Below, in pieces: positions 54,226 through 62,478 of a stretch of DNA of 64,000 nucleotides. The stretch lies in NCBI RefSeq assembly GCF_009903685.1, contig NZ_JAAABI010000002.1:620001-684000 (forward strand), written 5' to 3'. The DNA comes from Flagellimonas ochracea (GTDB lineage: Bacteria; Bacteroidota; Bacteroidia; Flavobacteriales; Flavobacteriaceae). The notes below the pieces were generated by a model, which was given only the letters and a program-made list of their open reading frames with translations, ran no database searches and was not told where the DNA came from. Each line of letters starts with the position of its first letter. Position 1 is the stretch's first letter. The translations under genes were made by a program, and so were the position numbers.

Positions 54226-56447
54226 AACCAAAAAGCGGAGTAAGGCGACCAAAAAATTATGCGATAAACAATCGCGTTAAAACTATTTCCACAACGATTG
54301 TTTTTCTTGGCTTGGCCCTTGCGATGCATTCCCAAGAAGAGTCAAAGGATTCTCTGGAAAACAGAAAAATCATATTGGACGAGGTATTGGTCCAGGCCAT
54401 TCGGGTGACCAAGGAATTTCCCATTACATTTTCCAACCTGGAAAATGAGGAAATCGCTCCAAGGAATCTGGGACAGGATATTCCAATTTTGATGAACTAT
54501 ATGCCTGCGGTGGTAACCACCTCGGACGCTGGTTCTGGAGTGGGCTATACTGGAATTCGAGTACGGGGAAGCGATGCCACACGGGTAAATGTCACCATCA
54601 ATGGAATCCCTTATAACGATGCCGAATCCCAAGGTACGTTTTGGGTAAACATGCCGGATTTCGCTTCCTCAACCCAAAGCCTTCAATTACAGCGGGGTGT
54701 TGGCACGTCCACCAATGGTGCAGGAGCCTTTGGGGCCAGTTTGAACCTTTTGACCGATGCCTTCTCCGAAGAAGCATATGGGCAAATATCAACTTCCATG
54801 GGGAGCTTCAATACACTGCGCAACAATGTAAAGTTCAGCACAGGTATCCTCAATAACCATTTTGAACTCTCTGGAAGGCTGTCAAGAATTACATCCGACG
54901 GCTATATTGATCGGGCGAGCTCCGAATTGGACAGCTATTTCCTGCAGGGAGTATACAAAGATGACAATACACTTGTCAAAGCATTGCTTTTTGGAGGTCA
55001 TGAAATTACGTATCAATCTTGGTTTGGTATCGATGCCGAGACCTTAGAAACAAACAGGACCTTTAATCCAGCGGGTATCTTTACCGATGATAATGGAAAT
55101 ACCCAATTCTATGACAAGGAAGAGGACAACTATAAACAAGACCATTTTCAGTTGCATTGGAACGAGAATATCAATGAATATTGGAACACCAATTTGGCCC
55201 TCCATTACACAAAGGGGAGAGGATATTTTGAGCAATTTCGAGAAGATGATGACTTTGAAACCTACAGTTTTGAACCCATAAACGTGAATGGGGAAGAGGT
55301 AAACACCACAGATTTGATACGAAGGAGATGGTTGGACAATGATTTTTACGGTGTTGTTTTTTCCGCAATCTACGACAAAGGAAACCTCAAATTAATTCCC
55401 GGTGGAGGGTACAATGTTTATGAAGGGGACCACTTTGGAGAAGTAATCTGGGCTCGTTTTGCCACTGATAGCCAAATTCGGGACAGGTACTACGATGACA
55501 ACTCCAGAAAAACAGATTTAAATGTTTATGTAAAGGCAAATTATCAATTGGCTCAAAAGTGGTCTCTTTTTGGGGACTTACAATACCGCGGAGTAGCCTA
55601 TCAAGCCAATGGCGAAGATACTGGTTTGGTGGATGACACATTCAATTTCTTTAACCCTAAGGCTGGGGTCACTTTTGATTTAAACCGAAACAACAATCTA
55701 TATTTTTCCTATGCCAGGGCAAACCGGGAACCTAACAGAAACGACTATGAAAATGGAAATCCCAAACCTGAGCGACTAAACGATTTTGAGTTGGGGTGGC
55801 GTTATGTATCGCCAGATTTTCAGGTAAACACCAATGTATACTATATGCGGTACAAAGACCAACTGGTGCTAACGGGTGAGTTGAACGATGTTGGGGCACC
55901 TCTGCGTGCCAATGTAGGGGACAGTTACCGATTAGGATTGGAAGTGGATGCTAATGTTGATTTGGGTGACAAATGGTCAATTCGTTCTAATATTGCGTTG
56001 AGCGATAACAAAAACATCGATTTTGTCTTCCAAAGGGATGGCGAACTACAGAATCTAGGCGACACCCGTATTGCCTATTCGCCTCAAGTTGTGGCTGGAA
56101 ACATCTTATCTTTTCAGCCCAATCAAAAACTTCAGTTGTCCCTGCTGTCCAAATTTGTGGGCAAGCAGTATATGGGAAATATTGACTCAGAGGTTTCCGT
56201 TTTGGACAGCTATTCACAAACCGATTTTAATGTGCAATACGAACTGCAGACTAACTCCTTCATTAAAAGTATTGTACTTTCTGGCTTGGTCAATAACATA
56301 TTTGATGCGGATATAGTCTCTAACGGATACTTTTTTACTTTTGACGACGATTTTACCAATCCGGGAACGGTGACCACCATTGAAGGTGCAGGCTTTTATC
56401 CCCAAGCGGGAATCAATTTTTTGGTAGGTGCGACATTCAATTTTTAA
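54186..56447 (+). CDS. TPP-riboswitch-controlled TonB-dependent receptor, probably for thiamine
   Basis: This 753-residue outer-membrane receptor has a plug (about 65-195, DEVLVQAIRVTKEFPITFSN, VRVRGSDATRVNVTINGIPYND) and a barrel ending in GATFNF with a terminal aromatic. The riboswitch in its leader implies uptake of thiamine or a precursor. The N-terminus is odd: a hydrophobic segment with AMHSQEES cleavage lies only at about residues 32-48, after a long basic stretch (MKLLYSIIHYKTVEPKSGVR). The annotated start may be too far upstream, but no closer ATG exists. Gfo/Idh oxidoreductase follows 42 nt later. Confidence 0.88.
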   Translation: MKLLYSIIHYKTVEPKSGVRRPKNYAINNRVKTISTTIVFLGLALAMHSQEESKDSLENRKIILDEVLVQAIRVTKEFPITFSNLENEEIAPRNLGQDIPILMNYMPAVVTTSDAGSGVGYTGIRVRGSDATRVNVTINGIPYNDAESQGTFWVNMPDFASSTQSLQLQRGVGTSTNGAGAFGASLNLLTDAFSEEAYGQISTSMGSFNTLRNNVKFSTGILNNHFELSGRLSRITSDGYIDRASSELDSYFLQGVYKDDNTLVKALLFGGHEITYQSWFGIDAETLETNRTFNPAGIFTDDNGNTQFYDKEEDNYKQDHFQLHWNENINEYWNTNLALHYTKGRGYFEQFREDDDFETYSFEPINVNGEEVNTTDLIRRRWLDNDFYGVVFSAIYDKGNLKLIPGGGYNVYEGDHFGEVIWARFATDSQIRDRYYDDNSRKTDLNVYVKANYQLAQKWSLFGDLQYRGVAYQANGEDTGLVDDTFNFFNPKAGVTFDLNRNNNLYFSYARANREPNRNDYENGNPKPERLNDFELGWRYVSPDFQVNTNVYYMRYKDQLVLTGELNDVGAPLRANVGDSYRLGLEVDANVDLGDKWSIRSNIALSDNKNIDFVFQRDGELQNLGDTRIAYSPQVVAGNILSFQPNQKLQLSLLSKFVGKQYMGNIDSEVSVLDSYSQTDFNVQYELQTNSFIKSIVLSGLVNNIFDADIVSNGYFFTFDDDFTNPGTVTTIEGAGFYPQAGINFLVGATFNF

Positions 56448-56492
56448 GACAAACCACAACAATTATAGGGGATTCTTTACTTTTAACCTGTG

Positions 56493-57491
56493 ATGGAATC
56501 CCCTTTATCTTTTTCGGGAATAAATCCCTTACGTTGGGGCGTGATTGGCTGCGGAAGTGTTGCCGAGAAAAAGAGTGTCCCCGCCTATCAAATCACATCT
56601 GGATTTGAAGTACGCATGGTAATGCGGAGAAACGCCAAAAAGGCTCAAGACTATGCCAGAAGGCACAATGTTCCCAACTGGACAGCAAATGCAAAAGAAG
56701 TAATTGAAAACCCAGAAATTGATGCGGTTTATATTGCTACACCTCCCGATTCCCACAAATTGTATGCATTACAAGTGGCGGCCAAGGGCAAACCTTGCTG
56801 CATAGAAAAACCCATGGCCCCAAGTTTTAAGGATAGTCTCGAAATTTTTGAGGCTTTCCAAAAAAGGGATATTCCTCTTTTTATCTCCTATTATAGAAGG
56901 TCGCTGCCCCGGTTTCTTAAAATAAAGCAGTGGTTGAAAGAAAGACAAATAGGCGATGTAGAGCATATTCATTGGAAAAAGACCAAACCACCGAACGAGG
57001 TAGATTTTTCAGGAAAATATAACTGGCGAACGGATGGGCAAGTTGCAATGGGAGGATATTTTGATGATTTGGCCAGCCATGGATTGGATTTATTCATTTT
57101 CTTACTGGGAGACATTATTGAAGCCCATGGAGAAGCGACCAATCAACTAGGATTGTACACTGCTTTTGATCTAGTTTCCGGCTCTTGGAAGCATAAGAAC
57201 GGAATAATGGGTAAAGGAGTTTGGGACTTTACCAGTAATGATCGTTCAGATGAAGTGGAGATTTTAGGTGCTAAGGGTAGGATCAGTTTTTCGGTGCTGG
57301 ATGAGGCTCCAATTAGTTTGGAAAACCATAGTGGGATCAAAAAGTTGGATATTCCTAATCCTGAGCATATACAACAATACCATGTGGAGAATATAAAAAG
57401 TCATCTTTCAGGATTCAAACCCCATCCATCAATAGGAAAAACTGGATTGCATACCAGTTGGGTTATGGATAAAATATTGGGCAGGATTTGA
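56493..57491 (+). CDS. Gfo/Idh/MocA-family oxidoreductase
   Basis: This is an NAD(P)-dependent sugar-type dehydrogenase of 332 residues. The Rossmann start is LRWGVIGCGSVAEKKSVPAYQI, followed by AVYIATPPDSH and the EKP motif in CCIEKPMAPSFKDSLE, which carries the catalytic Lys. The C-terminal alpha/beta domain includes GGYFDDLASHGLDLFIFLLG with His. The ATG at 56493 is preferred to the GTG 3 nt before it. It is downstream of the TonB receptor and may be cotranscribed, but a role in thiamine metabolism is not evident. Confidence 0.88.
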   Translation: MESPLSFSGINPLRWGVIGCGSVAEKKSVPAYQITSGFEVRMVMRRNAKKAQDYARRHNVPNWTANAKEVIENPEIDAVYIATPPDSHKLYALQVAAKGKPCCIEKPMAPSFKDSLEIFEAFQKRDIPLFISYYRRSLPRFLKIKQWLKERQIGDVEHIHWKKTKPPNEVDFSGKYNWRTDGQVAMGGYFDDLASHGLDLFIFLLGDIIEAHGEATNQLGLYTAFDLVSGSWKHKNGIMGKGVWDFTSNDRSDEVEILGAKGRISFSVLDEAPISLENHSGIKKLDIPNPEHIQQYHVENIKSHLSGFKPHPSIGKTGLHTSWVMDKILGRI

Positions 57492-57495
57492 ACAA

Positions 57496-57939
57496 TCAAT
57501 TGGAAATTGTTACTGTACTTCCACTTTGGGTAGCCCTGTAGAAAAGCAAGTCGTAATACCTATTGCCATCATTTGGCCTATCCAGCTGTTGTCCTGTAAA
57601 AAGGCTATAAGTGTAGCCCTCACAATCACAGACTACGGTTTGGCCCTCAATGTTCATTGTGGAACAACTGTTAGGGGCATGGTTGGGGCAACTGGCCTCA
57701 AAAGCCACAAATTGCGTTCCGCTCAAACCGGCTTTCATTACAAATGCACCGCGAGTACCTACACCGTTGTTGCCCACATATACGGGATTGCCAATGTTGT
57801 TCAATCCGCTATACAAAGGAAGGTTCAAATTCAAATCGAACCGAAAACCCACTTCTTGAAGAAAAGGATTTCTATTGGTACTATCTGAACTGCATGAGAA
57901 TAAAAAAATCAGCAGCACAAAACCATAAAAGCGCCTCAT
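57496..57939 (-). CDS. Rieske-like lipoprotein with degenerate cluster motif
   Basis: This 147-residue lipoprotein (from ATG 57939) has a signal and lipobox FLFSC (Cys16). It shows a Rieske-type fold trace: CPNH (Cys84, His87), a nearby Cys92, and CDCEGYTYSLFTGQ (Cys104, Cys106) where a Rieske protein has CxxH followed by GSxF. The second His ligand is missing (EGY instead of H), so the [2Fe-2S] centre is probably altered or lost. The ORF extends upstream to 58029, but residues before 57939 lack a signal. Its partner is unknown. Confidence 0.65.
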   Translation of the reverse strand: MRRFYGFVLLIFLFSCSSDSTNRNPFLQEVGFRFDLNLNLPLYSGLNNIGNPVYVGNNGVGTRGAFVMKAGLSGTQFVAFEASCPNHAPNSCSTMNIEGQTVVCDCEGYTYSLFTGQQLDRPNDGNRYYDLLFYRATQSGSTVTISN

Positions 57940-57987
57940 AGCATGTATTTCAAAGGGTTGCAAGAACAAAGTTGAACAAAAAATACC

Positions 57988-57995
57988 TATCTTTG
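57988..57995 (+). promoter_or_regulatory. -7 promoter box ahead of greA leader
   Basis: TATCTTTG matches TAnnTTTG, 132 nt before the greA ATG. The expected transcript would start near 58000, right at the hairpin described next. Confidence 0.45.
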
Positions 57996-57999
57996 CGTT

Positions 58000-58053
58000 A
58001 AATCCTCGCAAAAAAACCGTGCAGGTCATGGTAATCGTTGAGGATTTTTTGTA
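58000..58053 (+). promoter_or_regulatory. Terminator-like hairpin in greA leader
   Basis: AAATCCTC (58000-58007) and GAGGATTT (58040-58047) can pair, followed by a T-rich stretch. The inner bases contain ACCGTG and CATGGT, which can pair with one G-U. It may be an attenuator or the terminator of a roughly 50-nt RNA. Confidence 0.4.
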
Positions 58054-58127
58054 TTTGCCAAATAGTAGTGCATTGAGGGGAATTTTTTTGTTTCCTTCAG
58101 TGTTCTTTTGTATTAAAAAATGACGGT

Positions 58128-58604
58128 ATGAGTAAAATATCTTATTACACAGAAGAGGGATTGAAGAAATTGCGTGATGAGCTTAACCAGTTAAAGGACG
58201 TGGAACGGCCAAAAGCCTCACAGGCCATTGCAGAAGCCAGGGACAAGGGGGACTTATCAGAAAATGCGGAATATGACGCCGCCAAGGAAGCACAGGGACT
58301 ACTGGAAATGAAAATAGCAAAAATGGAAGAAACATTGTCCAATGCCAGATTGATAGACGAATCCCAGTTGGATACTTCCAAAGCCTTGGTATTGTCCACT
58401 GTAAAATTGAAGAACCAAGCCAATGGTATGGAAATGAAATATACCCTAGTGGCGGAAAGTGAGGCAGACCTTAAATCGGGGAAAATATCCGTGACTTCCC
58501 CAATAGGTAAGGGGCTGCTGGGCAAATCGGTTGGTGATACCGCCGAAATTCAGGTGCCCAATGGAATATTAAAGTTTGATATTTTAGAAATAACAAGAGA
58601 ATAG
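58128..58604 (+). CDS. greA: Transcription elongation factor GreA
   Basis: GreA rescues stalled RNA polymerase by stimulating transcript cleavage. It is 158 residues: an N-terminal coiled coil with the acidic tip (DLSENAEYDAAKE, Asp and Glu present) and a C-terminal FKBP-like domain (SPIGKGLLGKSVGD). All catalytic acidic residues are kept. A structured leader lies upstream, and a terminator lies 23 nt after its stop. The HIT gene follows. Confidence 0.96.
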   Translation: MSKISYYTEEGLKKLRDELNQLKDVERPKASQAIAEARDKGDLSENAEYDAAKEAQGLLEMKIAKMEETLSNARLIDESQLDTSKALVLSTVKLKNQANGMEMKYTLVAESEADLKSGKISVTSPIGKGLLGKSVGDTAEIQVPNGILKFDILEITRE

Positions 58605-58625
58605 AAGCTTTCAAAATCCGTATAT

Positions 58626-58655
58626 TTAATCCTGTCAATAGACAGGATTTTTTCA
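58626..58655 (+). terminator. Intrinsic terminator after greA
   Basis: A 9-bp stem AATCCTGTC (58628-58636) / GACAGGATT (58641-58649) is followed by a run of T. It lies just before the HIT gene ATG at 58670. Confidence 0.75.
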
Positions 58656-58669
58656 TTTTAAACCAGCTT

Positions 58670-59062
58670 ATGCCAAGCATATTCACCAAAATCATCAACG
58701 GAGAAATTCCTTGCTACAAGATTGCTGAGGATCACGACAATTTTGCCTTTCTGGATATAAATCCAAATGCTAAGGGGCATACCCTCTGTATTCCCAAAAA
58801 AGAAGTTGACAAGTTGTTGGACATGGATGAAGAAGATTACATGAAACTAATGGCATTTTCCAGAAAAGTGGGCCAGGCCATACAGGCCGCCATTCCATGT
58901 AAACGGGTGGGCATGTCAGTCATTGGCCTGGAAGTCCCCCATGTGCATGTACACCTGATTCCCTTGCATAGCATGCAAAATGTTACTTTTCGGTACAAGG
59001 AAAGTATGACCCCAGAAGTATTTGAAAGTACCGCGGCCAGAATCCGGGAGCATCTTAAATAA
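58670..59062 (+). CDS. HIT-family nucleotide hydrolase/transferase
   Basis: This 130-residue histidine-triad protein has the HIT motif HVHVHLIPL (91-99). It begins MPSIFTKIINGEIPCYKIAED, as in Hint-type proteins that hydrolyse adenosine phosphoramidates. It is probably cytoplasmic. It converges on the next gene, whose coding region overlaps by 8 nt at the 3' ends. The specific substrate is not known. Confidence 0.93.
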   Translation: MPSIFTKIINGEIPCYKIAEDHDNFAFLDINPNAKGHTLCIPKKEVDKLLDMDEEDYMKLMAFSRKVGQAIQAAIPCKRVGMSVIGLEVPHVHVHLIPLHSMQNVTFRYKESMTPEVFESTAARIREHLK

Positions 59063-59405
59063 GCCCTTCCATACGTAGGTAAATGCCTGCAGCCACCAAG
59101 GCAATCATTAAAATAAGAAGAGCAAAAAACAGCCAAGTGAACCTCACCGAGGCGCTATCTGGCTCGACCAACTTATTGTAGTAATCGAACACACGTTCAA
59201 TATCAGGCGTCCAGTTGACAGGATAGATAATGGAATGACACTTTTTGCATTGTATTTCATGGGTAACCTGATTCGTGGTCCTATGAAATAGTGCATTGTA
59301 CGTATGTTTTTGATAAAAACTGATTTTCAGTTCTTGGTTGAAGCACTCAGGACAGTTATTGGTAATATCGGCTTCCTTGATTGCAATTCTCTTTTCCTTT
59401 GCCAT
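59055..59405 (-). CDS. Small zinc-ribbon membrane protein
   Basis: This 116-residue protein has two CxxC pairs (NCPECFN near residue 17-21 and QCKKCHS near 52-56) suggesting a treble-clef or zinc-ribbon, and a single C-terminal membrane anchor (about 88-108, FTWLFFALLILMIALVAAGI). It overlaps the convergent HIT gene by 8 nt at the 3' end and is 3 nt downstream of the histidine kinase gene, so it is probably cotranscribed with the kinase. No known family is assigned. Confidence 0.72.
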   Translation of the reverse strand: MAKEKRIAIKEADITNNCPECFNQELKISFYQKHTYNALFHRTTNQVTHEIQCKKCHSIIYPVNWTPDIERVFDYYNKLVEPDSASVRFTWLFFALLILMIALVAAGIYLRMEGLI

Positions 59406-59408
59406 AGT

Positions 59409-60560
59409 TCATTGTTCATTTGATTTTAGGGTAATCTGCATAATGGTACCTTCCTTATTGGATGAAAGTACTCTAATTTTTCCTTTATGATATTCTTCCA
59501 CAATCCTCTTAACCAAGGAAAGTCCTAGACCCCAGCCTCTTTTTTTGGTAGTTACACCAGGGTTGAAGATGTTTTGAAAATCACTTTTGGGAATCCCGTG
59601 ACCTGTGTCCGAAACAAGAATGTTTACATGGCTACCCTTCTTCTCAATTTGAATACCAATGCTGCCCTTTCCCTTCATGGCATCGATACCATTTTTTACC
59701 AGATTTTCAATACTCCAATTGTATAGGGGAGGGTTCATTAGCACAGGAACGGCCCCTATATTTGAGCTAAAGGAGAAATGGACCAGTTTCGAACTTCTTT
59801 GTTTCAGGTACTGATAGGCTTTTTCTGTTTCTTCCACAATATCATGGACTTGCAACTCGGGAATAGACCCAATTTTGGAGAATCGCTCGGTAATGGATTG
59901 CAAGCGATTGATGTCTTTTTCGATTTCTTTGGTAATCTCTGGGTTGATTTTTTCCGTTTTCAACAATTCGTTCCAGCCCAAAAGGGAGGTCAGCGGTGTT
60001 CCAATTTGGTGGGCCGTCTCCTTGGCCATGCCAGCCCATAATTTATTTTGCTCCGATGCCTTATTGGTCTTGAAGAAAAAGAAAATGACGGCACCAAAAA
60101 GGAATATGATCAACAATAGCGCCAATGGGTAATATTTCAATTTGTTCAAAACCTCAGAATTGCCATAATAGAGTGTTTCCAAAAGCTCACCCTCCTGAAC
60201 AATTTGTATGGGTTCGTTCTCGCTTCTGAACTGCCTTATTTTTCTTTGGATGTAAACACTGTCAGAAGCTTTTTCTTCCGCAATATTATGAGTTTTAAAA
60301 GAACCCTCTTCATTTACCAGAATCATTGGGGTAGAGGTATTGTTGCCCATAACTTTAAGGGTCAGGTTGCCCAATTCTTGATCTACTGAAGATTGGATGA
60401 GCTCCAATTGGGCCGTGGCCCAAATCTCCATTTTTAACCGCTCCTCTTCCTTAAACTTTTTGAAAAAACTATTGGTGTTCCACAAAATGAGGCTAACAAT
60501 AACAAAGGCTGAAATCAACAGCACAATATTGGAAGCTTTCTTCTTGGGGCTAAAGTTCAT
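59409..60560 (-). CDS. Membrane sensor histidine kinase
   Basis: This is a HisKA-type sensor kinase, 383 residues from ATG 60560. TM1 is at about 11-28, a periplasmic region at 29-142, TM2 at about 145-163, then the dimerisation/phosphoacceptor box ETAHQIGTPLTSL (His184). The ATPase domain has NLVKNGIDAM (N-box), SDTGHGIP (G1) and WGLGLSLVKRIVEEYHKG (G2). The longer ORF start (60647) adds non-homologous sequence. No response regulator is adjacent; the downstream gene is the zinc-ribbon protein. The signal is unknown. Confidence 0.88.
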   Translation of the reverse strand: MNFSPKKKASNIVLLISAFVIVSLILWNTNSFFKKFKEEERLKMEIWATAQLELIQSSVDQELGNLTLKVMGNNTSTPMILVNEEGSFKTHNIAEEKASDSVYIQRKIRQFRSENEPIQIVQEGELLETLYYGNSEVLNKLKYYPLALLLIIFLFGAVIFFFFKTNKASEQNKLWAGMAKETAHQIGTPLTSLLGWNELLKTEKINPEITKEIEKDINRLQSITERFSKIGSIPELQVHDIVEETEKAYQYLKQRSSKLVHFSFSSNIGAVPVLMNPPLYNWSIENLVKNGIDAMKGKGSIGIQIEKKGSHVNILVSDTGHGIPKSDFQNIFNPGVTTKKRGWGLGLSLVKRIVEEYHKGKIRVLSSNKEGTIMQITLKSNEQ

Positions 60561-60653
60561 TTTTTTGGTAGAATTGTGAATAAAGATAGCGGAAAATGGA
60601 AAACATGTTGATACTTCCTTTAGTTTACAATTCAGAATAGGGCTCATTTTATG

Positions 60654-60661
60654 TACATTTG
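60654..60661 (+). promoter_or_regulatory. -7 promoter box for DUF3127 gene
   Basis: TACATTTG matches TAnnTTTG, 22 nt before the DUF3127 ATG at 60684. Confidence 0.5.
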
Positions 60662-60683
60662 AAGCTTATAAAAACTGGCTTAC

Positions 60684-61061
60684 ATGGAAGTTCAAGGAAG
60701 AATAAAAATGATAGATGAAACCAAAACCTACGGTAGCAATGGTTTCAGAAAAAGAGAAATGGTAATTACCACAGAAGAGCAATATCCACAGCATATTTTG
60801 GTGGAATTTGTTCAAGATAAATGTGATTTGTTGAACAACTACAACGAGGGTCAACAAGTGAAGGTGAGTATCAATCTTAGAGGCAGGGAATGGGTAAATC
60901 CCCAAGGGGAAACCAAATATTTCAACTCCATACAAGGTTGGCGTATTGAAAACCTTGAGGCCGCAGCGGGAGGTGAAAACATGCCACCTGTTCCACCCAT
61001 GGAGGCCTTTGAACCAGCCGAGGATTTAAACGAAGAGGAGCACGACGATCTACCATTCTAA
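60684..61061 (+). CDS. DUF3127 OB-fold-like protein with SSB-type C-terminal tip
   Basis: This 125-residue protein of the DUF3127 family has a core (1-95, MEVQGRIKMIDETKTYGSNGF, VKVSINLRGREWVNPQGETK) consistent with an OB-fold. The C-terminus is a disordered acidic tail ending EEEHDDLPF, nearly identical to the SSB tip (EEDDDLPF) that recruits DNA-repair and replication proteins. It could therefore bind single-stranded nucleic acid or compete for SSB partners. It is followed 6 nt later by the AtoE-like transporter, with which it may be cotranscribed. Confidence 0.8.
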   Translation: MEVQGRIKMIDETKTYGSNGFRKREMVITTEEQYPQHILVEFVQDKCDLLNNYNEGQQVKVSINLRGREWVNPQGETKYFNSIQGWRIENLEAAAGGENMPPVPPMEAFEPAEDLNEEEHDDLPF

Positions 61062-61067
61062 TCTGTT

Positions 61068-62447
61068 TTGGGTGCGACCAAGGCAATAGAGCAACTTTTT
61101 AAGAGGTTTCTGCCGACCCCGTTCACCATAGCTGTATTGCTTACTGCTGTGGCCATGGTAATGGCACTGGTTTTTACTGAGAACACATCTGGGGAAAACC
61201 ATTTTTTCAACATTATGTCCCATTGGGAAAATGGGATTTGGAACACGGGTCTTTTGGTATTTGCCTACCAAATGATGCTCATTTTGGTTTTGGGCCACGT
61301 GCTGGTGCTTAGCCGACCTATGGAAAACCTAATCCTGAGCATCACAAAATTGGTTACCAATCCGTGGAATGCTGCCATACTGGTAGCCATGCCAACGATG
61401 TTGGTCTCATTTTTTAACTGGGGACTTGGTCTCATTTTTGGGGCAATTTTGGCCAGAAAAGCGGGAGAATCGGCAAAATCACGCAACATTCCAATCAATT
61501 ACCCATTGATTGGAGCTTGTGGCTATACAGGCCTGATGGTATGGCATGGAGGCATCAGTGGGTCTGCACCCATCAAGGTGTCGGAAGAAGGGCACTTGAC
61601 TGAATTGATGCAAGGAGTCTCCCAAACAGGATTATTGTCCAAACTGCCAGAGTCAATACCTACCTCCTTGACCGTTTTCAGCTATTGGAACCTCATAGTG
61701 TTCGCCCTTGTCGTGGCCTCAATCTCCATAACCGCCTATTACTTGGGAAAAAGAACAGACGCCACCCAAATTGATTTGCCTCAATACAAATTCAAATCCC
61801 ATGATGGGACGGAAAAATTGAAGGGAGCGGAAAAGTTGGACTATTCAAAATGGCTTTCCACTTGTTTTGGCCTATTGATTCTTTTCGTTTTCTTGCTTCA
61901 ATACCTACCTGCTCTTACAGCCTTGAACATTACGCCGAACATGCTCAACTTTTTTATGTTGGGATTGGCCATTGTCCTTCACGGAAGTTTCAAGAGTTTT
62001 TTGACAGCCTTGGAAGAGGCAATTGGAGATGTGGCGGGAATCTTGATTCAATTCCCTTTGTATTTTGGCATTATGGGAATCATGGCCGGAAGCGGAATGA
62101 TCAATGCAATTTCCGATTTCTTCGTGTCGATAAGTTCCTCAACCACACTACCGATTTTTACTTTTTTTAGTGCAGGACTTGTAAATATTTTCGTTCCCAG
62201 CGGAGGAGGACAATGGGCGGTTCAGGGTCCTCTGGTCTTGGAGTCGGCCTTGCGATTGGGTGTTCCTTTGCCCAAAGCCGTAATGGCCTTGGCCTACGGC
62301 GATCAAGTAACCAATATGTTACAGCCTTTTTGGGCACTTCCCCTATTGGGGATTACCAGATTAAAGGCTAAGGAAATACTGCCTTATACCCTTATTTTTA
62401 TGATAATAGGAAGCCTAATTTATTTAGCAGGGCTGCTGATTTTTTAG
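61068..62447 (+). CDS. Short-chain fatty acid transporter (AtoE family)
   Basis: This 459-residue polytopic inner-membrane protein has about 11 spans. It belongs to the AtoE short-chain fatty acid transporter family, with motifs LVSFFNWGLGLIFGAILAR, MVWHGGISGSAPIKV and NIFVPSGGGQWAVQGPLV. It probably imports butyrate, acetoacetate or similar acids. The start is a TTG at 61068. It lies 6 nt after the DUF3127 gene. No ato CoA-transferase genes are nearby. Confidence 0.88.
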   Translation: MGATKAIEQLFKRFLPTPFTIAVLLTAVAMVMALVFTENTSGENHFFNIMSHWENGIWNTGLLVFAYQMMLILVLGHVLVLSRPMENLILSITKLVTNPWNAAILVAMPTMLVSFFNWGLGLIFGAILARKAGESAKSRNIPINYPLIGACGYTGLMVWHGGISGSAPIKVSEEGHLTELMQGVSQTGLLSKLPESIPTSLTVFSYWNLIVFALVVASISITAYYLGKRTDATQIDLPQYKFKSHDGTEKLKGAEKLDYSKWLSTCFGLLILFVFLLQYLPALTALNITPNMLNFFMLGLAIVLHGSFKSFLTALEEAIGDVAGILIQFPLYFGIMGIMAGSGMINAISDFFVSISSSTTLPIFTFFSAGLVNIFVPSGGGQWAVQGPLVLESALRLGVPLPKAVMALAYGDQVTNMLQPFWALPLLGITRLKAKEILPYTLIFMIIGSLIYLAGLLIF

Positions 62448-62478
62448 ACCTATTCGTATTTTTATAAAAAAATAGCCC

